From positions 1-64,000 of the forward strand of contig CAYVTM010000001.1 in assembly GCA_964454645.1 (NCBI GenBank): a stretch of DNA of 64,000 nt, read 5' to 3'. The position numbers and the translations under genes were made by a program. This DNA is from CAYVTM01 sp964454645 (GTDB taxonomy: Bacteria; Bacteroidota; Bacteroidia; Sphingobacteriales; Sphingobacteriaceae). Within the stretch, counting starts at the first letter, position 1. Each line of letters opens with the position of its first letter. The notes beneath the pieces were generated by a model, which saw nothing but the letters and a program-made list of their open reading frames with translations, had not been told where the DNA came from and ran no database searches. This document shows positions 51,832 to 60,405 of the stretch, piece by piece.

Positions 51832-52647
51832 TTATTTGAGCGTAAAGTTGAAGGTAATCGACCCTGCCTGAATATCGGGTCCTTCTATAATGGCATTTAC
51901 TTTACTTCCCAATACAGCTTTTTCACATTTGGACCACAAAGCAGCATTTGAAATGGTTGTTCCGCGTCCGCCGGCACGTGCAGTTACGATAGTTCCTGTC
52001 TTATCAACGGTAATATCCACAGTAATCTTTCCGGCTGTTTGTCCATCGTCTTGTATTTTGGGTAGGCTAACAAATTTTCTTCCTGACAAATTTAGTGCAA
52101 TGCCACCTCCGGATCCACTACCACCTGTATAATTTGTACTGGCAGGGTCGCCATCCGGACGACCTTGATTCCCCGGAGTATTTCCGGTACCATCGCCTCC
52201 TCCCGTCCCCGAATTTCTATTCCCTTTAAAGATAGCACGCTGATCTACGCTGGGTGGTTTTTCTGCTGGACTTTCTGTTGAAGTTGAACCCGAGGTGTTT
52301 TGCGAAGAAGTTCGATCGTTTACTTCCGGAGCATCTTCCATATCTTGAGTAAGTACATCTTGTTCGGCATTGGAACTGGTTGCATTTGCCGAAGAGTTAG
52401 GACGGTTCGGATCTTCGATAGGTACGGTACTGATGACAGGTCCGATAGCCGGTTCATCCATACTCGTATAATCAACGCCCATTCCTTCATCGGAAGTTCC
52501 GTAATTGATAACAATACCTCCGGTTTCAATTTCTTCTACCGGAATTTCTACACGAATGAAAAAGAAATAACATCCCAACAATAGCAAAGTATGAATTGCT
52601 AAGGAGCTGAACAGTGCCTTTCCCGAATGTTTTTCTTCTTTATACAT
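51832..52647 (-). CDS. TonB/TolA-like energy transducer
   Basis: The 271-residue protein has one membrane span near the N terminus (ALFSSLAIHTLLLLGCYFFF, about 10-30), a long Pro/Ser/Thr/Asn/Gly-rich linker that could cross the periplasm (about 45-175), and a C-terminal TonB/TolA-like domain (KITVDITVDKTGTIVTARAG to SITFNFTLK). The order of span, extended linker and small C-terminal domain is that of TonB and TolA. The genes for ExbD (16 bases) and ExbB lie upstream, so the three should form a proton-driven force-transmitting complex. Confidence 0.8.
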   Translation of the reverse strand: MYKEEKHSGKALFSSLAIHTLLLLGCYFFFIRVEIPVEEIETGGIVINYGTSDEGMGVDYTSMDEPAIGPVISTVPIEDPNRPNSSANATSSNAEQDVLTQDMEDAPEVNDRTSSQNTSGSTSTESPAEKPPSVDQRAIFKGNRNSGTGGGDGTGNTPGNQGRPDGDPASTNYTGGSGSGGGIALNLSGRKFVSLPKIQDDGQTAGKITVDITVDKTGTIVTARAGGRGTTISNAALWSKCEKAVLGSKVNAIIEGPDIQAGSITFNFTLK

Positions 52648-52663
52648 GTTTGAGCCTTTCAGG

Positions 52664-53059
52664 TTATTTGGGATCGGTAGCCAATACCAATTTCACTTTA
52701 AGCTTGTTTGAGATATCCATTACATTTACGATATCCTGAATTTGTACAGTCCTGTCAACATACAAAATAGCAGTCAATTCATCGGTGCCATCCAAATAAC
52801 TTCTCAATACAGGTTCTATCTGGTCGGCACTTACTGCTTGCTTTTCGACATAATACTGTAAGTCTTTGGTAATTGAAACACTGATAGTCTTTTTTGCTAC
52901 AGCTTGCCCGCTGCTTGCTTTAGGCAATAATAGCTTAATAACATTGGGGTTAACAACGGTAGAAGCAATCAAAAAGAATAACATCAGGAAGAACATGATG
53001 TCATTCATCGAAGAAGTATTTACTTCCGCCGCGATCTTATGTCGTCTGCGTAGATTCAT
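52664..53059 (-). CDS. exbD: ExbD/TolR family protein
   Basis: The 131-residue protein has one N-terminal membrane span with the family Asp (SMNDIMFFLMLFFLIASTVV), the proton-carrying residue, and a small periplasmic domain (VSITKDLQYYVEKQAVSADQ to KVKLVLATDPK). With ExbB it forms the channel that uses the proton gradient to move a TonB or TolA partner. Its first base is the last base of the ExbB gene, so they are translated together. Confidence 0.92.
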   Translation of the reverse strand: MNLRRRHKIAAEVNTSSMNDIMFFLMLFFLIASTVVNPNVIKLLLPKASSGQAVAKKTISVSITKDLQYYVEKQAVSADQIEPVLRSYLDGTDELTAILYVDRTVQIQDIVNVMDISNKLKVKLVLATDPK

Positions 53060-53769
53060 TATTTACTAGGTTCTTCTAACAGGTCAATAAAATCAATCGA
53101 TTCTGTTTCCAGTTTCAAAATAATTTTGTCAACCATCAGATTTAATATATGATAAGCGATATATGCTAAAATACCTACAATCAGTCCGGCTGCCGATGTA
53201 ATCATTTTTTCGTACAATCCACCTGCAATAATTCCCATACTGATATTGTCGGATAAAGAGATGTTATAAAATATTTTGATAACTCCCGATATGGTTCCGA
53301 CGAATCCCATCATCGGTGCAATACCTGCAATAATTCCCAATATACTGATATTCTTTTCGAGTTTCGCTACTTCCAGTTTACCCACATTCTCAATTGCCCC
53401 TTCAATTTCTTTAATCGGTTTACCGATACGCAATAATCCTTTCTGCAACATACGAGCAATAGGAGCATTGGTTTGTTTACAAATAGCTACTGCCGATTGT
53501 AAGTTTCCCTGTTTAATTAATTCGCGTACCTGAGTCATCAAGGCATGTTCATCTTTAGAAGCTTTACGTAGGGTAAAATAACGCTCAAAGAAAATATAAA
53601 ATCCCACAACCGATAATAAGGCGATTGGAATCATGATCCACCCTCCTTTCATAAGCAGTTGCAATAAATTTAATTGTTCGGGATTTGCTTGTACGGCTTG
53701 AGGTATTGCATTGACTACCCGGTTGATTGTATCTGTTCCGATAGTCTCAGTAATTTGTAATAGAATCAT
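53059..53769 (-). CDS. exbB: ExbB/TolQ/MotA family proton channel protein
   Basis: The 236-residue protein has the three-span layout of the family: a first span at about 43-62 (WIMIPIALLSVVGFYIFF), and a pair at about 142-165 and 178-205 (ISILGIIAGIAPMMGFVGTI and SAAGLIVGILAYIAYHIL) with the conserved GTxxGxI and the Thr and Gly patches. TolQ and ExbB cannot be told apart by these marks. It lies 19 bases after the SPOR gene and is coupled to the ExbD gene. Confidence 0.92.
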   Translation of the reverse strand: MILLQITETIGTDTINRVVNAIPQAVQANPEQLNLLQLLMKGGWIMIPIALLSVVGFYIFFERYFTLRKASKDEHALMTQVRELIKQGNLQSAVAICKQTNAPIARMLQKGLLRIGKPIKEIEGAIENVGKLEVAKLEKNISILGIIAGIAPMMGFVGTISGVIKIFYNISLSDNISMGIIAGGLYEKMITSAAGLIVGILAYIAYHILNLMVDKIILKLETESIDFIDLLEEPSK

Positions 53770-53788
53770 ATTTGCTTATCGCGTTAGG

Positions 53789-54790
53789 TTAAAGGGTTAA
53801 AATCCAACTGTCTTTGATAATACGTCTCGCTTCCGAAAGGCCTTGTACAGCTTCTTCTTTGTTTGAATAATTTCCGATAATTACTTTAAAAGTTTTAGTT
53901 CCTGCACTTTTTTCTAACGACGCGTTTACGCCTTTATTTTTTAATTCCAGAATATAGTTTCGTGCATTGTTTTCATTTCTGAAAACGCCGGCAACCAATA
54001 AATAGTGTTTTTCTTCCGTAATGATTTTGTCTTCGAAAGATGCGCTTGTACTACCCTGAGGAATAGAATGGGAGTGTATGCTGCCGATAAATACGGTATC
54101 CATATTTTCAGCAGGGGTTTCCTTTACACCCGGAATTGCAGGGTAGGGAAGTTGTTTGCTGTATTTATCTGCACTTATAAAGGGGATGAGAGAGGTTTCA
54201 TTAGAATAGGAGGTTACACTTTCATTCATCTGCATTTCACGATCCGTCAATATGCTGAACCCTAATAAAATAACAATAGCAGCTGCCGATATTCCTGAAA
54301 CCCATTGAGAGGTTTTACTGTAAACATTACCCGCTTTTTTAGTAGTCTTCATTTTCAATATGCGGGCATCTCTGCGAACAGGAATCAACTGCATCATATT
54401 CAGCCCGTACGAATCCAGGCTGTAATGCTCCAGTTGGTCGGGTTTAAATTCTATGCTTCCATTAGGCCTTTGACGAAATTCTCCAATCCCTGTAAGGAAA
54501 TAGTGCTGATGCTGAAGAATATGTGCTTGTATGTCGCGAACGGCTTGCTGAACTTTCTGAATAGCCCCGGCATAGGAAGTACTTTCCTTGCCGGCTACGA
54601 AGCTGTATAATAATCCGTCGTTCTGATTTAAATTAATATTAAAAGCCAGTGTACGTTCGGGCGGGCTGATCAGCTGTTTCGTGCCGGATATACGTGCCGA
54701 ACCCGGATTGCTGATAAAGCCGCCGAACCCCGGAATAATCACGCAATCAAAGTGCATGAGCAATTCTAAAATATATCTTGATAAGTCCAT
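53789..54790 (-). CDS. HU-CCDC81 / SPOR domain protein
   Basis: The 333-residue protein begins with two small modules of the bacterial CCDC81 HU-like type (about 1-60, HFDCVIIPGFGGFISNPGSA; and about 62-140, YSFVAGKESTSYAGAIQKVQ and GIGEFRQRPNGSIEF), which are kin to HU DNA-binding proteins. One membrane span follows (about 165-182, ISAAAIVILLGFSIL) and a SPOR domain ends the protein (about 262-333, YLLVAGVFRNENNARNYILE). SPOR domains bind septal peptidoglycan stripped of stem peptides. So the inside part may touch DNA while the outside part marks the division site. It is 36 bases after the barrel gene and 19 before exbB. Confidence 0.85.
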   Translation of the reverse strand: MDLSRYILELLMHFDCVIIPGFGGFISNPGSARISGTKQLISPPERTLAFNINLNQNDGLLYSFVAGKESTSYAGAIQKVQQAVRDIQAHILQHQHYFLTGIGEFRQRPNGSIEFKPDQLEHYSLDSYGLNMMQLIPVRRDARILKMKTTKKAGNVYSKTSQWVSGISAAAIVILLGFSILTDREMQMNESVTSYSNETSLIPFISADKYSKQLPYPAIPGVKETPAENMDTVFIGSIHSHSIPQGSTSASFEDKIITEEKHYLLVAGVFRNENNARNYILELKNKGVNASLEKSAGTKTFKVIIGNYSNKEEAVQGLSEARRIIKDSWILTL

Positions 54791-54826
54791 CTTGCCTGAA
54801 TCGTACCCAAAAATAAGATAAATTAC

Positions 54827-56449
54827 TTAAAAACTGAAAGTTGCTCCCGCTAAAGCATTAAAGCCATACCCGGGATAGTATAAATAGCGCTCTCTTTTGT
54901 ATCCGGTAATATTATTGAATTTAGCAAATACCGAAATAATCTTAGAGTAACGATAGTCAATCCCGATATTCAAATCCAGTCCGCCGGGGAGTTCCCGCAT
55001 AATCATATTGGGAAAATAAACAGCCCCTTTCATTTTCGAGTATGCATGTGCTTCGGCAGATAAGAGGAATTTATTTCCAATGTTATAGTCGGCGGTAATC
55101 GAAACATTCAACATCGGACGATACCAGGCTTCGCGAAGTGTATCGGTTGTATATTTGTTCACACTCAGTCTTCCGTTTAAACGGAGCTTATCGTTTTGCT
55201 GATGGGTTAATTCGGCACTCATACGAATGGTCGTGCTGTTATTGCCGTCGTAGATCAGTTTATATTTCCGAATGTCGGCGGTGTCGTTGGTATAATAGGC
55301 CTCTTTACCCATATTTATATGTGAGACGGATAAACGGTAAGCGGTTTTATTACTGATACTTCCACGAATACCGGCAAAGAGATGTAATTTCTCGTTGGTA
55401 TTAAGAATGACCTGATTCTGAGATAAGAAAGGGTTTTCCTGATAGAAAGAACGGAAACTGTTTTTTTGCATTTTCCCGTTCATCCCTCCATATACCAATA
55501 AAGCATTTTCGATCAACGAATATTCTGCATGAATGTTTGGATAAACATGGAAGAGATTCCGGTCGCCAAACTCGGCATAGGTATTCAAGCCCAAGGTAAA
55601 GAGAAGTTTGTCTTCCTGTAATACAATGGATGGATTGAAACTAAAGATATTATTTACCGATCCGGATGAGTCCGAATGTTTAGCAAAATCGAGTCCGGTT
55701 TCGAGATGAACAAAGTCGTACTTCCCGGAAGCGCCAATAAACAAACGTTTTTCATTGGCATTGAAAGCATCGGAAACAGTATAAGCTTTTAATATTCCTT
55801 TGTAATTTACCTTTTCGGAGATTTGTTGAACGTTTTTATTAAACTCCGTTTGTAAATCGAAATAGTCGAATTGCTGACGAACTTCCCTGCGTGAATATTT
55901 AAAGAGGTCGTGATTGTATCCGTAAAAATGTGCTACATCGCGGTCATAATTTAGTTTCATGCTAAGCACATGATTGCGGTAGATACGTTTTCCGAAAAGC
56001 TCAACTTTGTTTTCCGAAAAATCCATATTCTTTATGCTTCCTACAGAAGCATTATGTTTCAAATGTATCCCTGCCTGAAATTCTCTCGAGCGGGTATTGG
56101 AAAAATACAATTCGCCTAAGCTGGTACGGTAATTTCCACCGCCTAATTTAATATAGGTTTTATAAAGCTTTGTAATGCTCTCGTTCTTCATTTTTTCAGT
56201 CTGAATAGGAGCAGGCTTTAACAAACTATCCAATTTATTCGGTTGAATATTATAGTTGAAAGGTTCTGATTTCAGAACTTCGGTTTTAATTTCCGGATTG
56301 GTATTGATCTTTGCAGCTTCAGCCAGAACAGGTTTATAAGGCCGAACCACATTCACCTGTTCCGATAGATTTCCCTGTGCGAACAAGGATCCGGAGTACA
56401 TTGCCAGCATACAAAAACTTAAACTATATTTTAAATGAAGTGGCTTCAT
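54827..56449 (-). CDS. outer-membrane beta-barrel protein, TonB-receptor-like without plug
   Basis: The 540-residue product has a signal peptide (ending SGSLFAQG), a short periplasmic stretch with VRPYKPVLAEAAKI, and a series of amphipathic strands from about residue 95 to the C-terminal Phe (FNALAGATFSF). No plug domain or CarboxypepD domain is seen. Related Bacteroidota proteins are annotated as TonB-dependent receptor or hypothetical barrel. It follows the TPR gene by 8 bases and precedes the SPOR gene by 36 bases, so it may be the outer-membrane anchor of the ExbBD-TonB-like machine. Confidence 0.75.
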   Translation of the reverse strand: MKPLHLKYSLSFCMLAMYSGSLFAQGNLSEQVNVVRPYKPVLAEAAKINTNPEIKTEVLKSEPFNYNIQPNKLDSLLKPAPIQTEKMKNESITKLYKTYIKLGGGNYRTSLGELYFSNTRSREFQAGIHLKHNASVGSIKNMDFSENKVELFGKRIYRNHVLSMKLNYDRDVAHFYGYNHDLFKYSRREVRQQFDYFDLQTEFNKNVQQISEKVNYKGILKAYTVSDAFNANEKRLFIGASGKYDFVHLETGLDFAKHSDSSGSVNNIFSFNPSIVLQEDKLLFTLGLNTYAEFGDRNLFHVYPNIHAEYSLIENALLVYGGMNGKMQKNSFRSFYQENPFLSQNQVILNTNEKLHLFAGIRGSISNKTAYRLSVSHINMGKEAYYTNDTADIRKYKLIYDGNNSTTIRMSAELTHQQNDKLRLNGRLSVNKYTTDTLREAWYRPMLNVSITADYNIGNKFLLSAEAHAYSKMKGAVYFPNMIMRELPGGLDLNIGIDYRYSKIISVFAKFNNITGYKRERYLYYPGYGFNALAGATFSF

Positions 56450-56457
56450 TGCGATGC

Positions 56458-59400
56458 TTATTTAGGTTGATCCAATAATTCTAATTTATGTTTAGCGGTA
56501 GGAACGATATCATCCTGTGCTTCATACCCGTCAATGATCGATTGTAAAGTACTCTTTGCCTGAAAATCGTTTCCAAGCTCGGAATAGGTGTCTGCCAATA
56601 AAATAAAGGCTTTGGCAACCCAGTATTCGTAAGAAGGTACCTGATTGCTTAGGTCGAAACAAGCTTGTTGCGCTTCCGAATAATTTCCTTTATTGAACAA
56701 AATTTCGGCACTCAGGTATTTTGCTTCGGCACCTACAACCGTTTTGGTATTTGCATAAACGGTGGTGAATTCGGTATAAGCTTCATCAATCTTTTCATCC
56801 GTTAATAATAATTTCCCTTTATAGAGATGAGCTAAATTAATATCTTCCGACGAAGCTCTTTCGTAAGCGATCACTTTATTGCAATAACGCATGGCTTCAA
56901 TGCTATTTCCTGATGCCATATAGGATTTCATAGCTCCGGTAATGGCTTCTCCGTAGTTTTCCTTGTATTCGGCAACCTGTTCCAAACGGATATAATAATC
57001 GATGGCTTTGGAATAATTTTTCAGATCGAAGACGATACGTGCTGCAATTAACAGTGAACGCTCAAGATAAGTAGTTTTATTTTTGTTGATAAGGTATTCC
57101 AGGTCTTCCAAAGCTTTTTCAGGTTGATTGGATCTTAACAAACATTCCGAGCGATAGACCCGTGCCTCGGTAATGAAATTTCCGTTACCGAATTTATAAA
57201 CATAGCTGTTGAAACCTGATAGGGCATTCTCACAATCGCCCATGAGGTAACGGTTATAGGCAGCCTGATACGAAATGGAATCCTGCGCCCCCGAACTTAC
57301 CGAAGCGAATGGAAGGGTGCGGACATAAGCTAAATACTCTTCGGCATTCCCTGCATCAATATAAATATTTTTAATCGCCAATAAAGATTCTTTCGCTTCT
57401 TCCGATCCGGGATAATCGTTAATGATGGATTTGTACATTTGTAAAGCCCGGTCATCCTGAGCTTCGTTATAATAGATTAGCCCCAAACTTAATTTCGCTT
57501 TAGAGATATAACGACTGTTCGGATGTGTACGGATCAACTCATTAAAACTGTTTATCGCATCCACCAGATTTCCCATCACAAAATAACTGGTCCCGCTTTC
57601 ATAATAAGCATCATCGGCATAGTTCGATTTCGGATAGTTGTTTAATAAACTTTTTAAAGTAATTATTTTATCGTTTTGTTTGTTCTGCAATCCTAAGATT
57701 ATACCCTTTTGAAATAAGGCATAATCTGCCGAAGGGGATTGGTCGTTAATAATTTTATTGTAAGAATACAATGCCTTATCATAATCTTTAATCACAAAAT
57801 ACGAATCGGATAAACGTAAGGTAGCATCATTCACTTTTCGCGTATCGGGCCTGCCCGATTCCGCCTCTGCTTTTAAATAGGAGTCGAAGAAATAAACAGA
57901 TGCTTTGTAATCTTCGTTCCCGAAATAAGCATAAGCAATGCTGTACAATGCCATTGGATAGATGTCCAGTTCCCTGAACGAAGCACTTTGTATGCTTTGC
58001 GTATAAAACTTAATTGCTTCCGAATAATTTTTCTGTTGATACAGGGCTTCGCCTTTCCAATGCCAGGCCAGGGCTTGTATGCCTTTATCGACCGGGTAAC
58101 TGAGCGATTTATTGAACAAACTGATCGCCCGGTTAAAATCGCGGCTGTTTAATACTTCTATCCCATGGTAATAACATACTTTCTGATAAGCAAGATTCGC
58201 TGAATTTGTGCGGGTATCCAATCCCTCCAAAATGCGTATCGCATCTTTATAATTTCTTGTTGATAGAAGAGCATCTGCCAATAAAGATTTGGCTTCATCA
58301 ATATTTTCGGATTTAGGATAATGTTTGATATACTCCTGAAAAGATTCAATGGCGGTCTGACTGTAATTCAGTTCCAGCGAAAGCTTTGCATAGTTATATA
58401 TAGCAAGACGGCTTATTTCTTTGTCGAAATCGAGTTTCGATGCTTTCCAAAATGCATGCCTTGCTGCCTGCCGGTCGTTCATCTTCATAAAACAATCGGC
58501 TAAAGTGTACATCCCGTTTTGCGCATAGAAGGTTTGATCTTCGGAAACGACTTTGAAAATATCGACTGCTGTCGGGTAATCCCCCAAAACATAATAAGAG
58601 TATGCCAGTTCGTAATTCGATTGCGGATTTAACCGTGTAGCGGTTTTTATCTTATAGGCTTCATACAGCTTTGCCGATTCGGTATAATTATCTAAACGGA
58701 AATGTGCAGATGCCGTGACCAAATATATTTCATTCAGCTTTTTCACTTTAGGAATACTGATGGCTTCATCGGAATAAGCGATCAGTTCGCGGTATCTTCC
58801 GAGAAGATAGTAAATCTGTATAATGTAATAGGGAGTTACCTCTGCATAGTTTTTAGAAGCTTTTAAAAAGGTAAACTCATCCAAAGCTTTCGGATAGTTT
58901 TTCTGTTCGTAGAAGATTACACCCAGATAGTAGGCAGATGGATAGGCATATTTACTTTGCGTTTTTTTGATGCGGTCGAATACCGGGCTTGCCTTTTCGT
59001 AATTTTTTTTCTCGAAATGAGCATAAGCCATATTGAACTGATAAGTCATGCGATCCTTATCGCTTAATACCGCCGGGTCTGTTTTTTCGTACCATTTAAT
59101 AGCATCATCGAAACGGCGCTGGCGATAATAGAAATTTCCGATTTCAAAATAGGCCGATTTCGAATTCGGGCTCTCAGGATATTTCGACACATAAGCGAGT
59201 AAAAGATTTTCGGCATTATCATTGAAAAGTTCCAGGGCGCATAAAGCCGAATAATATTCAGCATTGATACGTGTAAGGTTTAGCTCCTGATTACCTTTGT
59301 ACAGTTCATGATCGTTGATATGTTTATGAACTTTATCGAATTGTTCCTGCGCGGCAACAAATTTTTCTTTGTCGTACAATTCTAAGCCTTCACGATACCA

Positions 59401-59499
59401 TTTGTCTATATCGTAGAAAACAGCAGATCGCTGTGCCTGCGCATGAATGAAAAAAACAAAGATTGAAACAGTAAGGAATATCGTTTTCTTTAAAGACAT
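56458..59499 (-). CDS. large secreted TPR protein
   Basis: The 1013-residue protein has a signal peptide (MSLKKTIFLTVSIFVFFIHA with QAQ) and consists of about 20-25 tetratricopeptide repeats, with segments such as AYFEIGNFYYRQRRFDDAIK, AWHWKGEALYQQKNYSEAIK and KAKLSLGLIYYNEAQDDRAL. Such a solenoid in the periplasm offers a large protein-binding surface. It is the first gene of the 14-gene run and is followed after 8 bases by the barrel gene. In Tol-Pal operons a smaller periplasmic TPR protein (CpoB) takes a comparable place. A -7-like box (TAGCTTTG on the minus strand, 59546-59553) lies upstream. Confidence 0.88.
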   Translation of the reverse strand: MSLKKTIFLTVSIFVFFIHAQAQRSAVFYDIDKWYREGLELYDKEKFVAAQEQFDKVHKHINDHELYKGNQELNLTRINAEYYSALCALELFNDNAENLLLAYVSKYPESPNSKSAYFEIGNFYYRQRRFDDAIKWYEKTDPAVLSDKDRMTYQFNMAYAHFEKKNYEKASPVFDRIKKTQSKYAYPSAYYLGVIFYEQKNYPKALDEFTFLKASKNYAEVTPYYIIQIYYLLGRYRELIAYSDEAISIPKVKKLNEIYLVTASAHFRLDNYTESAKLYEAYKIKTATRLNPQSNYELAYSYYVLGDYPTAVDIFKVVSEDQTFYAQNGMYTLADCFMKMNDRQAARHAFWKASKLDFDKEISRLAIYNYAKLSLELNYSQTAIESFQEYIKHYPKSENIDEAKSLLADALLSTRNYKDAIRILEGLDTRTNSANLAYQKVCYYHGIEVLNSRDFNRAISLFNKSLSYPVDKGIQALAWHWKGEALYQQKNYSEAIKFYTQSIQSASFRELDIYPMALYSIAYAYFGNEDYKASVYFFDSYLKAEAESGRPDTRKVNDATLRLSDSYFVIKDYDKALYSYNKIINDQSPSADYALFQKGIILGLQNKQNDKIITLKSLLNNYPKSNYADDAYYESGTSYFVMGNLVDAINSFNELIRTHPNSRYISKAKLSLGLIYYNEAQDDRALQMYKSIINDYPGSEEAKESLLAIKNIYIDAGNAEEYLAYVRTLPFASVSSGAQDSISYQAAYNRYLMGDCENALSGFNSYVYKFGNGNFITEARVYRSECLLRSNQPEKALEDLEYLINKNKTTYLERSLLIAARIVFDLKNYSKAIDYYIRLEQVAEYKENYGEAITGAMKSYMASGNSIEAMRYCNKVIAYERASSEDINLAHLYKGKLLLTDEKIDEAYTEFTTVYANTKTVVGAEAKYLSAEILFNKGNYSEAQQACFDLSNQVPSYEYWVAKAFILLADTYSELGNDFQAKSTLQSIIDGYEAQDDIVPTAKHKLELLDQPK

Positions 59500-59545
59500 T
59501 TTTTCTATTGAATAGGCGATGATTTGTAATTGTAGTATATAACTT

Positions 59546-59553
59546 CAAAGCTA
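59546..59553 (-). promoter_or_regulatory. possible -7 box for the 14-gene run
   Basis: On the minus strand TAGCTTTG fits TAnnTTTG and lies about 45 bases before the TPR gene start. A short inverted repeat TATAC/GTATA (59553-59568) sits just upstream. No clear TTTG is seen at the -33 distance. Confidence 0.35.
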
Positions 59554-59623
59554 TACTTTTTCGTATAACATGAGGAATTTTTACCCCGTTAAATTTCAAC
59601 AATGGTGTGTAATTTTTCGAAAC

Positions 59624-60295
59624 TTAGCGATCCAGAATAAAATCGCCGTTTACATAATAGATAATTAATTTATCGGAGCGAGAAAGTAAACCCGGATTTA
59701 TACCGGGCAAGCCTTCCGGAATCGAAGAATTTAAATTCTTGTAATAATCGACCCATGCCGGGTAAAAAGTTTTGGTTACAGGATCCTTATAAGTCATTGC
59801 CTGTAAATAAAACAGTTCTTCACCTGCCGATTTTTTAAAGATTTCATAAATCAGTTCCGAACAATACAAGGAATCATTATCGAGTATAAAACGATCGTCG
59901 TAGGGTACACCGATTAATAAATTGGCATGATCCAAAGCCATTTTTATGTACTGTTCATTCGATTCATTTAACCGGCCGATAATAACTTTCGGCTTCCCCT
60001 CAGCATTCAGCGAGCGAACTAAAAACGTATCGAGCAAGGTCCTTTTTACCTTAGAACCAATTGCTTCAATCACATAAAATTTTGTATCCTCTTTATCCCG
60101 GTCAATAATGCCTACATGCGAGAAGTCCATGCCTTTATAACCATCGGTAACAGCTTCTATGGCATCGCAAAGCGGACCGCAATCCAGGTCCTGGAAAATA
60201 ATATCGCCCTTTTTAAAGCTGTTAAGTTGTGCTGAAACAGTTATGTAAGTTATTGATAATAAGATTATTATGGTAATTTTTTTCATGATTTTCAA
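59624..60295 (-). CDS. YiiX/YebB-like NlpC/P60-type cysteine hydrolase
   Basis: The 223-residue product has a signal peptide (about 1-22, ending YITVSAQ) and the circularly permuted NlpC/P60 pattern of YiiX proteins: GDIIFQDLDCGPLCDAI, then the His in DFSHVGII and the catalytic Cys in LYCSELIYEIF. These are papain-like hydrolases or transferases whose substrates may be peptidoglycan or lipids. It diverges from the TonB-dependent receptor gene, and the palindrome between them lies at the -33 position of its own candidate promoter (TATTTTTG on the minus strand at 60327-60334). Confidence 0.85.
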   Translation of the reverse strand: MKIMKKITIIILLSITYITVSAQLNSFKKGDIIFQDLDCGPLCDAIEAVTDGYKGMDFSHVGIIDRDKEDTKFYVIEAIGSKVKRTLLDTFLVRSLNAEGKPKVIIGRLNESNEQYIKMALDHANLLIGVPYDDRFILDNDSLYCSELIYEIFKKSAGEELFYLQAMTYKDPVTKTFYPAWVDYYKNLNSSIPEGLPGINPGLLSRSDKLIIYYVNGDFILDR

Positions 60296-60349
60296 TGCCT
60301 CTAACTTACAAAAATATATTTAATAGCAAAAATAGAGACTTTTTAAATA

Positions 60350-60373
60350 TATTTTTAGACTAATCTAAAAATA
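60350..60373. promoter_or_regulatory. 24-base palindromic operator, DtxR/MntR-like
   Basis: TATTTTTAGA and TCTAAAAATA form perfect 10-base arms around CTAA. The core TTAGACTAATCTAA resembles the TTAGG-CTA-CCTAA type of site bound by DtxR, IdeR and MntR metal-dependent repressors. It covers the stretch from -33 to about -13 of the receptor promoter and the -33 region of the divergent hydrolase promoter, where a bound repressor would block both. Three copies of ATATATTT lie around it. Confidence 0.6.
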
Positions 60374-60377
60374 ATAT

Positions 60378-60385
60378 TATATTTG
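60378..60385 (+). promoter_or_regulatory. -7 box of the TonB-dependent receptor gene
   Basis: TATATTTG is an exact TAnnTTTG match about 20 bases before the receptor start codon at 60406 and directly downstream of the palindrome. Confidence 0.55.
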
Positions 60386-60405
60386 TCGAAAATATATTTA
60401 AAAAG

